DNA of 15,092 bases from Pseudomonadota bacterium (GTDB lineage: Bacteria; Pseudomonadota; Alphaproteobacteria; Micropepsales; Micropepsaceae): contig JAKAVI010000358.1 of NCBI GenBank assembly GCA_021817355.1, positions 1-15,092 of the forward strand, written 5' to 3'. The notes below the pieces were generated by a model. That model was not told the origin of the DNA. It saw only the letters and a list, made by a program, of their open reading frames with translations, and searched no databases. This document shows, one piece after another, positions 1 to 9,269 of the stretch. Every line of letters starts with the position of its first letter. Within the stretch, counting starts at the first letter, position 1. The position numbers and the translations under genes are program-made.

Positions 1-720
1 TTTCGTAATTTGCGGCTCAGGAGCCCGCATTCAGGCAAGCAGCAAAGCTTTCAGGCGTTCGGCGGGCTTAGTCTGCGCAGGGCACAATCTCGCCTGGCAC
101 AGCTCCTCAACACCGCTCTTGCCCGCAAGCCTCGAACGCAACCTCGGTTGTCCACTTAATCGAATCGGGTCGCCAAATGTCCGATATTCTCAGATCGATA
201 GCGCCTAGCTTATTGGGATACCAGGTACATATCGCGCCCCCTTCTGAATAGGATAGGTGTACTGGAAAATTTATCACCATGAAACAGCCATGCAATTGCG
301 CAGGACTCTTGAAGTTGTCCCTATCAGGGTATTTGAGGCTTGGCCGATGGTGCACTGAGGAGGAGGTGATCTGTCTCTGCCTTCTGGACGCTTCCCTCTG
401 GTTATAGAGGATGCTGGCGTCGTTCGCGGTGTGATCGCCATGGAATCGAGTGCTCGAGGATTGGCCGCGAGCGGATAAAGGATATGGAGCTACTCCGGAT
501 CACCGTTCGCTAATGCGTCACTCTGCCCGGTTTGCTTCGGGCGTGAGCGATGAGAATGCCATGGCTGGACTCTCATCTCGCCGGCAAGTGACGAACCTAG
601 GGGTGTCGCCCGCCTTGGCTCCAGCTTATGGCCGATTTGCGAAAGATAGCTCGCTTCAGGGCTCGCCGGTCCTGCGTCAACTCAAAGTCCATATGTACCT
701 GGTACGGGGCCGTCGGTGAG
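1..720. other. Gene-poor left edge, no supported gene
   Basis: I see no gene I can support here. Short open frames exist on both strands (minus 107-355, plus 450-719), but neither shows a known motif, a convincing ribosome binding site or a family resemblance. A minus-strand frame ending near position 29 reads KPAERLKALLLA before its stop, which looks protein-like, but it is preceded by a stop in the same frame near 189 and cannot be extended. The stretch may hold decayed coding sequence. Confidence 0.5.
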
Positions 721-733
721 CACAATGCATCCA

Positions 734-762
734 TTGACAATTATGGATTAAGAGTGAAATCT
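734..762 (+). promoter_or_regulatory. Possible promoter of the TonB-dependent receptor gene
   Basis: A consensus -35 hexamer TTGACA lies at 734-739. The best -10 at a 17-base spacing is the weak AAATCT at 757-762; TAATTA at 762-767 is closer to consensus but 22 bases away. The short perfect palindrome CTAATTAG (761-768) overlaps this area. The position, about 70-100 bases before the receptor start, is reasonable, but the -10 is poor. Confidence 0.3.
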
Positions 763-779
763 AATTAGGTGATGCTTAT

Positions 780-807
780 TTAATCTGCGGTATCGCCGCG
801 AGATTAA
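780..807 (+). promoter_or_regulatory. Bulged palindrome in the leader of the receptor gene
   Basis: TTAATCT-GCGG (780-790) is matched by CCGC-G-AGATTAA (796-807). This gives 11 base pairs with one bulged G (800) and a five-base TATCG centre. It sits just before the preferred receptor start at 834 and covers the alternative ATG at 807. It could be an operator for a repressor of uptake genes or an RNA hairpin in the 5' leader; the sequence does not tell which. Confidence 0.5.
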
Positions 808-833
808 TGTTGGGACTATGCGGGGGCTGGACC

Positions 834-3101
834 ATGAAGCATTTAATATCAGCGGCAACATGCGGGTCGATTCTGGCGATGGGATGGGGTGCTGGAGCGC
901 AGGCTGCCGCACAAGATCAACGCATCAAGGCGCATGGCATAGAGACGGTGATCGTCACAGCCGAGAAGCGTGTTGAGGCGGCGCAAAGCGTTCCCGTCCA
1001 GTTGACAGTTCTGACAGCAAAGGATCTGCAGAGGCAGGGCATTGAGACGGTAAATGGGCTGCAATATGCCACGCCCAGTTTGGAAATTGTTCCTGCATTT
1101 GGTAGCGGCCAGCCGGAATTCCGGCTGCGCGGAGTTGGGTTCGACGATTATGCATCGAATAACTCCTCTACTGTTGGCGTCTATGTGGATGGCGTGGCGC
1201 TTCCCATTCCAGCGCAAACGCAGGGCAATATTTTCGATTTGCAACGCACCGAAATTCTTTATGGGCCGCAGGGCACGCTTTACGGCATGAACACCACCGG
1301 TGGTGCAATCAACTTCATTACCAATAAGCCGACCGATGAATTCAAAGCTGGAGCATCGGCGCAATATGATAGCCACAACGAGTTTATCGGTAACGGATAC
1401 ATTTCTGGCCCCATCGCTCAGGGGCTCGATTACCGTATCGCGTTCACCACCGATCAGGGTGGGGCGTGGCAACGCAACGTCAATACTGGTCATCTTTATG
1501 GCGAGAAAAACACGAGCGCAGTGCGCGGTGAATTAAGCTGGACCATCAATGACAATTGGAATGTGCTCGTTGAGGCACATTATGGATATGACCGGTCGCA
1601 TCCCACAGGGCTTTATTTATTCAAACCAGTGTTGGCGAACAATCCCTACAACCGAACTGGCGTGACAATCCCTGCGTTCAGTAGCAAGTATACGGCCTGG
1701 GGAGGCTCGCGCACGTTTCAATCGCTGACTGGGATCGGGCCCGCACAGGAGCCGTTTCATCACAACAAATCATACGGTGCGAGTATCCATATTTATGGTG
1801 ATTTAGGCTTTGCAACGCTGACTTCGATCACAGCAGAAGAGGGGCTGCTTCGGCGCGAATATAATGACTGGGATGCGACACCCAGTGCTTTAGCTGGAAC
1901 CTATTTCAATACTGGCGCGCATGTTTTTTCTCAGGAAGTGCGGCTCGCATCAAACAGCACTGGCCCATTCGGGTGGATTATCGGTGCCTATTATTCTCAA
2001 CAGATACTACATGAAGAATTTGATTCAGACTTCGCACAGTCGCTTGGCTTGGTGTTGGGTACGTCCTATCAACAGCATGTCAGCGATAAGGCGGTTTTCA
2101 TTCACTCTTCATATAAGCTAGCAAAAAATCTTCAGCTCATCGGTGGCTTGCGTTACACCTCGGAACATCGCTCGTTGAGTGACTTCCTGCTTTCAGGTGT
2201 CTTTCTTCCAGGCGCTCCTGTCATTCCGTTTACCCCTAGTACTAACAAGTCGATCTCCGATGCAAACGTCTCAGGCGTGGGAGAATTAAAATACACCCCT
2301 TTCGAAAATGTCATGTTCTATGCCAGTGTCAGCAAAGGTGTGAAGTCCGGTGGCTTTACGACCTACAATGGATCCGAAAGTGCGCCACCCTTAAAGCCAG
2401 AAACGCTTTGGGCCTATCAAATGGGATTTAAGTCTAACCTGTTGGACAATACGCTCCAGCTAAACGGCGCAGCCTTCTGGTATGATTATTACGATGAGCA
2501 GATCCAATCGGCAGTGTGGGGCACCACTGGCCCGGTCGGATCACTGGTGAACGCACCGCAATCCCATATCTATGGCGGCGAGCTGTCCGCCATTTGGCAG
2601 CCAACCCAAAAGTTTACCTTTACAGAATCGGCCGGCTGGAAAGATGGGAAGTTCGACGTATTTAATAACTTCCTCGATATTCCTGCTTCCGCCGCTGTGT
2701 GTGTTCCGGCGTCCATCTGTGCGCCCGGGGGATCGCGTCTGCCTGTTTATGACAACAAAAAGGGCGCTCGCCTGGGCTTCCCGCCCCTCAGCTATAATGG
2801 CTCAGTATCCTACAGATGGCAGCTTCCCGATTACATGTTGACGACGGAGGCCGATTGGGTTTTCCACGATCACCTCAATCCGCTTCTGCTTGGTTCGCAG
2901 TTTTATGTTCATTCTTACTGGCTGACGGATGTAAACGTTAGTTTGGCGCCTGACGACGGTCCGTGGACAGTCACCGTATTTTGTCACAACTGTACCAACA
3001 CCCAATACGATACCACCCGCAACTTTTTCCTAACTGGTATTGATATTGCGCAGCGTGGCGAGCCGGAAACCGTAGGTGTCCGGGTGAGTTATCGATATTA
3101 A
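834..3101 (+). CDS. TonB-dependent outer-membrane receptor
   Basis: An outer-membrane receptor that imports a bulky or scarce solute using energy passed from the inner membrane by TonB-ExbBD. The protein (755 residues from this start) begins with a signal peptide, MKHLISAATC... to AQAAA at about residue 26. Next is a TonB-box/plug start, VIVTAEKR (about 39-46), and a plug domain to about residue 165 with the motifs RLRGVGFDD, VGVYVDGV and LYGPQGTLYGMNTTGGAINF. A long beta-barrel follows, ending in the outer-membrane signature VSYRY with a terminal aromatic residue. An in-frame ATG lies 27 bases upstream at 807, but it would add nine residues before the signal peptide and falls in a palindrome; the start at 834 has a G-rich run (822-826) in front. 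The length is normal for the family. The ligand is unknown; the neighbouring peptidases and dehydrogenases suggest an organic, perhaps amide-bearing, compound. Confidence 0.95.
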   Translation: MKHLISAATCGSILAMGWGAGAQAAAQDQRIKAHGIETVIVTAEKRVEAAQSVPVQLTVLTAKDLQRQGIETVNGLQYATPSLEIVPAFGSGQPEFRLRGVGFDDYASNNSSTVGVYVDGVALPIPAQTQGNIFDLQRTEILYGPQGTLYGMNTTGGAINFITNKPTDEFKAGASAQYDSHNEFIGNGYISGPIAQGLDYRIAFTTDQGGAWQRNVNTGHLYGEKNTSAVRGELSWTINDNWNVLVEAHYGYDRSHPTGLYLFKPVLANNPYNRTGVTIPAFSSKYTAWGGSRTFQSLTGIGPAQEPFHHNKSYGASIHIYGDLGFATLTSITAEEGLLRREYNDWDATPSALAGTYFNTGAHVFSQEVRLASNSTGPFGWIIGAYYSQQILHEEFDSDFAQSLGLVLGTSYQQHVSDKAVFIHSSYKLAKNLQLIGGLRYTSEHRSLSDFLLSGVFLPGAPVIPFTPSTNKSISDANVSGVGELKYTPFENVMFYASVSKGVKSGGFTTYNGSESAPPLKPETLWAYQMGFKSNLLDNTLQLNGAAFWYDYYDEQIQSAVWGTTGPVGSLVNAPQSHIYGGELSAIWQPTQKFTFTESAGWKDGKFDVFNNFLDIPASAAVCVPASICAPGGSRLPVYDNKKGARLGFPPLSYNGSVSYRWQLPDYMLTTEADWVFHDHLNPLLLGSQFYVHSYWLTDVNVSLAPDDGPWTVTVFCHNCTNTQYDTTRNFFLTGIDIAQRGEPETVGVRVSYRY

Positions 3102-3148
3102 GCCTGCCCAAGGATGCGAACTTCTCCCTGACTATTTGCCTGGCAAAG

Positions 3149-3173
3149 CGCGGGCAAAACATTGCCGCGTTTT
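3149..3173 (+). terminator. Probable Rho-independent terminator after the receptor gene
   Basis: CGCGGGCAA (3149-3157) pairs with TTGCCGCG (3162-3169) as eight base pairs with one bulged G and an AACA loop, followed by TTTT (3170-3173). It lies 48 bases past the receptor stop, which suggests the receptor is transcribed apart from the aldehyde dehydrogenase operon. The T tract is short, so termination may be partial. Confidence 0.55.
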
Positions 3174-3271
3174 CCTGTACGATCTATGATTTTAAGGCTA
3201 GTGCCCGGGTGCATTGACCCGCTACGTGTCTTGCAATTTTCATAATAGGACCCGCGGCAGGTGAGGGACTT

Positions 3272-4705
3272 GTGGAAATGATTGAGGAAAAGCTCTTCAT
3301 CGCGGGGCGTTGGGTTTTGGCTGAGGAAACGCTTCCTGTTGAAGACCCATCAACCGGCAGAACGATTGGCACGATTGGGGCGGGCAATAGCGGTCACGTG
3401 GATGCGGCCGTGGAGGCGGCTGGAGCAGCATACCGCGGTGGATGGGGTGCGTTGACAGCGACCGAGCGCGGCCGCGTTCTGGCTCGTATGGCCGCCGCAG
3501 TGGTTGCAAAGGTTGACGCACTTGCCGAACTGGAGGCATGCGATGTCGGCAAGCCGATCACACAGGCGCGGGCCGATGCGATAGCGTTGGCGCGCTATTT
3601 GGAATTCTATGCCGGAGCCGCTGACAAGCTACACGGCGAGACCATACCCTATCTGAGCGATTATACCGTCTATACTCTGCGTGAGCCTCATGGCGTGACC
3701 GCACACATCGTGCCATGGAATTACCCAATGCAGATCATCGGACGCTCGGTTGTCGCGGCGCTAGCAGCTGGTAATGCCACGGTCGTAAAGCCCGCCGAAG
3801 AGGCAAGTCTTAGCGCGCTTGCATTCGCCCGTATAGCGAAGGAAAGTGGCCTTCCAGATGGTGCGATGAATGTAGTGACCGGTATTGGTGAGAGTGCGGG
3901 CGCAGCGCTAGCTGGGCATCCGGGAATCAATCACCTCTCGTTCACAGGATCAACTTCGGTCGGAGCGTTAGTACAGTCGGCCGCGGGAAGAAATGCCGTT
4001 CCGGTTACGTTGGAGCTTGGCGGAAAGTCAGCTCAGGTCGTTTTCGCAGATGCCGATCTTGATCGCGCGCTTCCGTTTCTGGTCAGTGCCGGTATCCAGA
4101 ATGCGGGGCAAACCTGCTCCGCTGCCTCACGGCTTTTGGTCGAACGGACGATCTGCGAACCGCTGATCGAAATGCTGGCGGAGCGCTATCGCGCGTTACG
4201 CGTTGGCGCAGCAAGGGACGACCTCGATGTTGGCCCACTGATTTCAGCCGCTCAGAGAGCGCGCGTAGAAAACTTCATTTCGCAGGGGCGCAAGGGCCGT
4301 GTCGTAGCTGAAGGAAAAATCGTTCCGTCCGCGCCCTCAGGAGGTCACTTCGTGGCGCCGATCCTATTTGCCGATGTCAAGCCAGACGATGTCATTGCAC
4401 AGGAGGAAATCTTCGGGCCAGTTCAGGTGGTAATTCCATTTGAATCCGAAGAACAGGCTATAGCAATCGCGAATGGCACTGAATATGGGCTGGTTGCTGG
4501 CACTTGGACGCGCGACGGCGGCCGCGCCATGCGCATGGCCCGGGCGCTACAGGCCGGCCAGGTATTCATCAACAATTATGGCGCCGGTGGCGGAGTGGAA
4601 TTGCCCTTTGGGGGCACCCGCCGTTCTGGTCACGGTCGAGAGAAGGGCTTTGAGGCACTCTATGCATTCACGCGGTTGAAGACTGTCGCCGCATTTCATG
4701 GGTAG
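3272..4705 (+). CDS. NAD(P)-dependent aldehyde dehydrogenase
   Basis: Oxidises an aldehyde to its carboxylic acid in the cytoplasm through a cysteine thioester intermediate. At 477 residues it is a full-length member of the aldehyde dehydrogenase superfamily. Visible landmarks are PWNYP with the oxyanion-hole Asn150, KPAEE with cofactor-contacting Lys173, FTGST (224-228), LELGGKS with the general base Glu248, GQTCSAASR with the nucleophile Cys282, and EEIFGPV with Glu379. All key residues are present. The start chosen is GTG 3272, five bases after GAGG within AGGTGAGGGA; ATG 3278 is the alternative and would remove two residues. It is the first gene of a close operon: the SDR gene begins eight bases after its stop. 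The substrate is not readable; overall resemblance is to the betaine/semialdehyde dehydrogenase branch, but I would not name one. Confidence 0.95.
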   Translation: MEMIEEKLFIAGRWVLAEETLPVEDPSTGRTIGTIGAGNSGHVDAAVEAAGAAYRGGWGALTATERGRVLARMAAAVVAKVDALAELEACDVGKPITQARADAIALARYLEFYAGAADKLHGETIPYLSDYTVYTLREPHGVTAHIVPWNYPMQIIGRSVVAALAAGNATVVKPAEEASLSALAFARIAKESGLPDGAMNVVTGIGESAGAALAGHPGINHLSFTGSTSVGALVQSAAGRNAVPVTLELGGKSAQVVFADADLDRALPFLVSAGIQNAGQTCSAASRLLVERTICEPLIEMLAERYRALRVGAARDDLDVGPLISAAQRARVENFISQGRKGRVVAEGKIVPSAPSGGHFVAPILFADVKPDDVIAQEEIFGPVQVVIPFESEEQAIAIANGTEYGLVAGTWTRDGGRAMRMARALQAGQVFINNYGAGGGVELPFGGTRRSGHGREKGFEALYAFTRLKTVAAFHG

Positions 4706-4713
4706 GATCAGGC

Positions 4714-5454
4714 ATGCGCTTGAAAGAAAAAGTAGCGATCGTGACAGGTGGAGCTTCAGGTTTTGGCGCCGGCATCGTGCGCCGCTTTGCTCAGGAAGGC
4801 GCCCACGTGATCATTGCGGATCTGAATGAAGAAGCTTCAGCAGGTCTCGCAAAAGAGATAAATGGCATGGCGGTTCGTACAGATGTCTCGCGGGGAGATG
4901 ATGTCGCCAGGCTCGCCGAGGTTGTCGCCGCAAAATTTGGTGATGTCGACATTCTGATTAACAATGCTGGCATCGGCCATAAGCCACAACCACTCGATAC
5001 TCTGCCTGAGGAGGCCTTTGACCGCATTCTCGCAGTCAATGCCAAATCAGTTTATCTCACTGCCCATGAAATCGTGCCAAGGATGAAAGCTCGCAATAAA
5101 GGCGTGATTGTGAACGTCGCATCTACCGGGGGCGTCAGCCCCAGGCCCAATTTGACCTGGTATAACGCCTCTAAGGGGTGGATGATCACAGCCAGCCGGG
5201 CCATGGCGGTAGAGCTCGCACCGTTTGGCATCCGCGTCAACGCCATCAATCCAGTGGCGGGCGAAACGCCGCTTTTGGCGACTTTCATGGGCGAAGACAC
5301 TCCTGAAATGCGGGCCAAATTTCTTGCCTCTATCCCGATCGGACGCTTTAGTACGCCAGAGGACATCGCCGCCGCCGCGACCTTTCTCTGTAGCGACGAA
5401 GCATCTATGATCACGGGAGTGGCAATTGAAGTCGACGGAGGGCGCTGCATTTGA
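4714..5454 (+). CDS. SDR family NAD-dependent oxidoreductase
   Basis: A classical short-chain dehydrogenase/reductase (246 residues, normal length) that interconverts an alcohol and a ketone or aldehyde in the cytoplasm. The Rossmann motif TGGASGFG is at 11-18, the acidic Asp36 at the end of the second strand favours NAD over NADP, and NNAG is at 83-86. The catalytic Ser137, Tyr150 and Lys154 are in VASTGG and YNASK. The C-terminal ITGVAIEVDGG motif is intact. ATG 4714 follows AGGA at 4704-4707, which overlaps the aldehyde dehydrogenase stop, so translation is probably coupled. Being paired with an aldehyde dehydrogenase suggests two-step oxidation of an alcohol, or sequential oxidation of related intermediates; that is inference. 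Confidence 0.94.
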   Translation: MRLKEKVAIVTGGASGFGAGIVRRFAQEGAHVIIADLNEEASAGLAKEINGMAVRTDVSRGDDVARLAEVVAAKFGDVDILINNAGIGHKPQPLDTLPEEAFDRILAVNAKSVYLTAHEIVPRMKARNKGVIVNVASTGGVSPRPNLTWYNASKGWMITASRAMAVELAPFGIRVNAINPVAGETPLLATFMGEDTPEMRAKFLASIPIGRFSTPEDIAAAATFLCSDEASMITGVAIEVDGGRCI

Positions 5455-5470
5455 TTAAGGAGGTAGGCCT

Positions 5471-6760
5471 GTGATTGCACGCTCGAAAGCGCCGGATTTA
5501 CTCTTTCGCGAAATTGAAAGCCGGGAAGGAGAAATGGTCGCGCTCGCTCAAGACCTGATCCGCTTTCCTACTATCAATCCACCAGGCGATGTCTATCAGC
5601 CTTGCGCTGAATACCTCGGAAACCGTCTGGCGAAGCATGGCTTTCAAGTCAAATACGTTCGGGCGGCTGGTACACCAGGAGAAAGTGACCGATATCCCCG
5701 CATCAATGTGATCGCTCGTTATGAAGGCAAGAGCAAAGGCCGTTGCGTACATTTCAACGGTCATCTCGATGTTGTTCAGACGGGTGATGGGTGGACCGTG
5801 GATCCATTCGGAGGCGAGGTAAAGGATGGTAAGCTCTATGGCCGCGGCGCCTGTGATATGAAGGGTGGCATCGCGGCGTCGGTAATCGCGGTGGAAGCGC
5901 TGATTGATTCCGGTCTCGACCTGCCGGGTGCTATTGAGATTTCAGGGACAGTCGACGAGGAATCCGGCGGTTTTGGGGGGGTCGCTTACCTAGCTAAAAA
6001 CGGTTGGTTTTCTAAGCCACGTGTCGATCATGTCATTATTCCCGAACCCCTGAATGTGGATCGGGTTTGTATTGGACACCGTGGGGTATGGTGGGCGGAA
6101 ATCGAAACCCTTGGTCGAATCGCGCATGGCTCCATGCCCTTTCTTGGAGATAGCGCGATCCGGCACATGAGCGCTGTACTGGAGAAATTCGAGAAGGAAC
6201 TGTACCCCGCTTTGGCAATGCGTCAATCGGACATGCCGGTGGTGCCTGAGGGCGCACGGCGATCAACCATGAACATCAATTCAATTCATGGCGGAGAGAA
6301 GGAATGGGGTGGCGACGGATTGCCAGCCCCCTGCGTCGCCGATTCCTGCCGCGTCGTGATAGACCGTCGCTTCCTGATAGAGGAATCTCTGACAGCGGTT
6401 TCTGGCGAAGTGGAAGCGCTGCTCCAACGCATAGCCCAGGAACGACCGTCATTCCGCTATAAGTTACGTGAATTGTTCAGTGTCGAACCATCCATGGCCG
6501 ATCGTGATGGGCCGGTCGCGACAGCGACTGCGAAGGCGATCCGTCAAGTCTTGGGTAAGGAGGCCGAGATTGTCTGTTCGCCTGGAACCTATGACCAGAA
6601 GCATGTTGACCGCATTGGCAAGCTCAAGGAGTGTATTGCTTACGGTCCCGGAGTTCTCGAGATGGCTCACCAGCCTGATGAATGGGTGGGAATCGGCGAT
6701 ATGATCAACTCGGCAAAAGTGATGGCGCTGTCGACCGTAGATTTACTCACGCGTTCATGA
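5471..6760 (+). CDS. M20 family metallopeptidase (ArgE/DapE/carboxypeptidase type)
   Basis: A cytoplasmic dizinc hydrolase that splits an amide bond next to a free carboxylate: a deacetylase, desuccinylase, aminoacylase or carboxypeptidase. The metal set is complete in its 429 residues: His98 and Asp100 in HFNGHLD, Asp129 in GRGACDMKGG, the general base Glu163 with ligand Glu164 in VDEESGG, Glu192 in IIPEPLN, and His400 in EMAHQPDEW. The central dimerisation domain lies around 200-320. The start is GTG 5471, seven bases behind a perfect AGGAGG (5458-5463), 16 bases after the SDR stop; it is the last gene of this operon. Exact specificity cannot be called. The partner P1 peptidase encoded opposite suggests it finishes the breakdown of an amide or small peptide, or unmasks an N-acyl group. 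Confidence 0.93.
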   Translation: MIARSKAPDLLFREIESREGEMVALAQDLIRFPTINPPGDVYQPCAEYLGNRLAKHGFQVKYVRAAGTPGESDRYPRINVIARYEGKSKGRCVHFNGHLDVVQTGDGWTVDPFGGEVKDGKLYGRGACDMKGGIAASVIAVEALIDSGLDLPGAIEISGTVDEESGGFGGVAYLAKNGWFSKPRVDHVIIPEPLNVDRVCIGHRGVWWAEIETLGRIAHGSMPFLGDSAIRHMSAVLEKFEKELYPALAMRQSDMPVVPEGARRSTMNINSIHGGEKEWGGDGLPAPCVADSCRVVIDRRFLIEESLTAVSGEVEALLQRIAQERPSFRYKLRELFSVEPSMADRDGPVATATAKAIRQVLGKEAEIVCSPGTYDQKHVDRIGKLKECIAYGPGVLEMAHQPDEWVGIGDMINSAKVMALSTVDLLTRS

Positions 6761-7600
6761 TCGCATCTTTGGGCCTTTGAATAGCGCATAAGCCGTCGTT
6801 GTCCAAATGCGTCGCGCATCGCTGGTGGCGTTCTTCTTTAATGTGCACCCTCGCGCGTTCATTGGCACCAACGGCGTCGTCTGTCGCCAAATGGCGACTA
6901 TAAAGAAGGCACCTCAAACCATGCCAGAAGGCCAGGCTGGCGCTAGGTACGGAATCGGCCATCAACACCCTCGGCGACATCGCCATGGACGACACAATCT
7001 TCCTGAAAGTCCCGCGATCTATCGCCGTTAACTGCCGGTGGGCTACGCTTTGCAAATCGCCGTACTCACGCAGTGTTGTAGAGGAAGCTTCTCTTCCTCC
7101 TGGCCCTGCGCGCCTTTTCGCATTGAGAAAGGAAGGAAATTCGCGCCTCCCGCTCCAACAAAAGTCGAGACGATGGACGTGGGAGCCTCACTCCTGTGAT
7201 CTGCGCCAATTCCATCATCATGGATCTTCGCCCTCCAGTTCTAAATGCGCTCGCGGCGGATAAGGGGCTATCGACCCGTAGGCCATGACCCATCAAGAAC
7301 TACCAATCCCTTAAGCCTTGCACGCAGTAAAAACTGCTACCAACCGGTGGCGTGATGCGACGTATGCCTTAGAAAAATTGGTGGTAAATGAGCATGATAT
7401 TCAGCACTCATTCGGGAGATTTGGTGATGCCGAGGAAGGGCGACTGCCGGCAGATAGCTAGGAACCGTCTTGACAAAAGCCCGAGTAGAGCAAGAGCTAT
7501 GATAAGGAGTACTGTACGGCATGCCAAAGCACCGGTCCTAAACAGTAACGGCTTGTAGGCTATAATCGCATCTAAAAGTGCCTAACCTGCCTTCAAGTCA
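6761..7600. other. Convergent intergenic gap, no recognised gene
   Basis: This 840-base space lies between the ends of the M20 gene (plus) and the symporter gene (minus). No frame has a known motif. Two stretches look faintly protein-like: a plus frame around 6925-7035 reading ESAINTLGDIAMDDTIFLKV after a stop, and another around 7312-7460 reading RDATYALEKLVVNEHDIQ before its stop. Neither has a start with a ribosome binding site. They may be remnants of inactivated genes. I found no clear terminator hairpin for either operon. Confidence 0.5.
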
Positions 7601-9010
7601 TTAGACCCGTGTCATCGCCGCGATTGGCTTTCGTTCTCTGTCCGGGAAAAATCGTAACGCGAAGAGGACGATGGCCATGTTTACGAGGAGGCCGATGAGA
7701 CCCGCGTTCACACCATCGACGGGCAGGGCAAATTCAAAGACGACAATTGCGGTAATATCGCCGGCGAGAATACCCGCGATGATTGCCGCTGGTCGCATCC
7801 GCCGTAAAAAAAGGATCCCCATCATGCCAGGCAGCGCCTGAACAATTCCGAAATAGAACAGATTGTTGATTGTAACCAACAATTGCGATGAGGTTGCTGC
7901 TCCGGCAATTGAAAGCAGCAAATAGGCTACAATGATAACCTTTGACCATTGACGCTGCTGATCGCTACTCAGGCCTGGAATAAGATTGCGCGAGACGAGT
8001 GAGCCAATTGTCAGACAGACCCCTGTCAGGACCACCAGTGCCGACAGAGTGGCTCCTGCCATAACGAGCCCCGTGAGGGGCCTGGACAATATAGCCTGCA
8101 CAACATCGGGAAAGACCTCATTTGCCGATTGGATCCGCAAGGCCGGGTGGTATACCGCAAAATAGGCGATGAAAGTCAGAAGTGGAAACATCAGCATGTA
8201 AAGAGGCATCGTAATTTGAGCCTGACGCACGGCCGATGCCGAGCGGGCGGTAAATACATAAGCGCATGTCATTGGCACAATGCAGAAGCCGACACATTGC
8301 GTGAGGATTGTAGTGATTGAGAAGATGTTCCCCTGAAGGGTTACGCCCATCGCGCTTTTTCTGAGCGCGGCTATGGGAATGGAAGCCTGACTATTCATAG
8401 TCCAGTGATGGAGCGCCGCACTCGCCGTCAATATGATTGCAAGTATAACAAGGACGTCCTTTAACACCGCAACATAGGCCGATGCTCTTATCCCGGAAAT
8501 CGCGATGTATGCGAACGCAAGTAGTCCGGCCAGGCTTGTAACCAGCAGAGGTGAAATCGACCAGTGCATGACCTGTAGGACGATTTGCAGTCCAAGAAAC
8601 TGCTGCATGCCAAGTGGTATCAGAAAAATCAATGATGCGCATGTAACCACGACTTCCAGCGCACGACTGCCGAAGTGGCGACGAAATAGGTCGGGCATTG
8701 TTACGGCGCCATGCATCCGACCTGCGCGCCATATCAGTGGGTTAAGAAAGTAGCCTACGACAAAGGCTAGAAGAATATATCCAATGAACCATGTAACAAA
8801 ATCGATGCCGCCCGCATAGATTCCACCAGGGTAACCAAAAATGGAGGTGATGCTGTACGTCTCCCCGACGCCTAGAAAGAAAAACAGTACCGCATTGAAT
8901 TGACCCGACGCGACAAAAAAATCTTCTGCCCTTTGATGTACGTGTCCGAGCTTTGAAAGCGCCGCCAATCCGAGCGAAAGTAAGATGATAACCAAAAACG
9001 TAGCAGTCAC
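7601..9010 (-). CDS. Sodium:solute symporter (SSS family)
   Basis: An inner-membrane permease that couples uptake of an organic solute to sodium, or in some members proton, flow. The 469 residues form about 12-13 hydrophobic helices with the family's early pattern: an N-terminal helix, a short loop (HQRAEDFFVASGQ), then a glycine-rich second segment running through GVGETYSITSIFGYPGGIY, and the TMPDLFRRHFGSR cytoplasmic loop that is characteristic of SSS proteins. It starts with GTG at 9010, overlapping the stop of the small upstream membrane-protein gene by four bases (GTGA), with no good ribosome binding site of its own. It therefore probably depends on translational coupling. This is the last gene of the P1 peptidase operon. 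The likely cargo is the product released by the exported peptidase, such as an amino or carboxylic acid; this is inferred from context only. Confidence 0.93.
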   Translation of the reverse strand: MTATFLVIILLSLGLAALSKLGHVHQRAEDFFVASGQFNAVLFFFLGVGETYSITSIFGYPGGIYAGGIDFVTWFIGYILLAFVVGYFLNPLIWRAGRMHGAVTMPDLFRRHFGSRALEVVVTCASLIFLIPLGMQQFLGLQIVLQVMHWSISPLLVTSLAGLLAFAYIAISGIRASAYVAVLKDVLVILAIILTASAALHHWTMNSQASIPIAALRKSAMGVTLQGNIFSITTILTQCVGFCIVPMTCAYVFTARSASAVRQAQITMPLYMLMFPLLTFIAYFAVYHPALRIQSANEVFPDVVQAILSRPLTGLVMAGATLSALVVLTGVCLTIGSLVSRNLIPGLSSDQQRQWSKVIIVAYLLLSIAGAATSSQLLVTINNLFYFGIVQALPGMMGILFLRRMRPAAIIAGILAGDITAIVVFEFALPVDGVNAGLIGLLVNMAIVLFALRFFPDRERKPIAAMTRV

Positions 9011-9246
9011 AGGGAGTCACCACTGTCACATTCTAAGCCAAATTCCGGGTTCGGCCGATGGCGGTCGTAGCCAAACCAACATATGGCGAGGCAAAGTGAC
9101 GTGATTGGAATGCACGCGAAAAGCCATAGAAGGGCAAGGGGCACGCCGAATACGGTAATTTGAAGGGTACCAAGCAGTGGTACCGTCGGAATTACCGACA
9201 AAAAGGGTATGGCAATACCTATCAGGTAGCGTGCAGTTGGCGACAC
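9007..9246 (-). CDS. Small membrane protein, DUF3311-like
   Basis: A 79-residue protein with two hydrophobic segments (about IGIAIPFLSVIPTVPL and GVPLALLWLFACIPITSL) and a polar tail. This size and layout, placed directly before an SSS permease, match the small DUF3311/YhdT-like partners that often precede such symporters; their exact role is unclear, perhaps assembly or stability. I start it at GTG 9246, seven bases behind AGGAG. An in-frame GTG at 9273 would overlap the peptidase stop as GTGA and add nine polar residues, and it cannot be excluded. Its end overlaps the symporter start by four bases. Confidence 0.75.
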   Translation of the reverse strand: MSPTARYLIGIAIPFLSVIPTVPLLGTLQITVFGVPLALLWLFACIPITSLCLAICWFGYDRHRPNPEFGLECDSGDSL

Positions 9247-9269
9247 GGAAGTACTCCTAGCTTGCAGAC

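Noticed and set aside
450..719. Plus-strand frame of 89 residues before the receptor gene
   Set aside because: No ribosome binding site, no motif and unusual composition; I could not support it as a gene.
849..1493. Long minus-strand open frame opposite the receptor gene (about 214 residues)
   Set aside because: It lies wholly within the well-supported receptor coding sequence, shows no family motif and is a shadow of it.
3214..3246. Promoter for the aldehyde dehydrogenase operon (TTGACC and CATAAT)
   Set aside because: The spacing between the two hexamers is 21 bases, too long for a sigma-70 promoter, and no better pair was found.
5052..5480. Minus-strand open frame of 142 residues opposite the SDR gene
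   Set aside because: The SDR motifs are all on the plus strand; this frame has no motif of its own.
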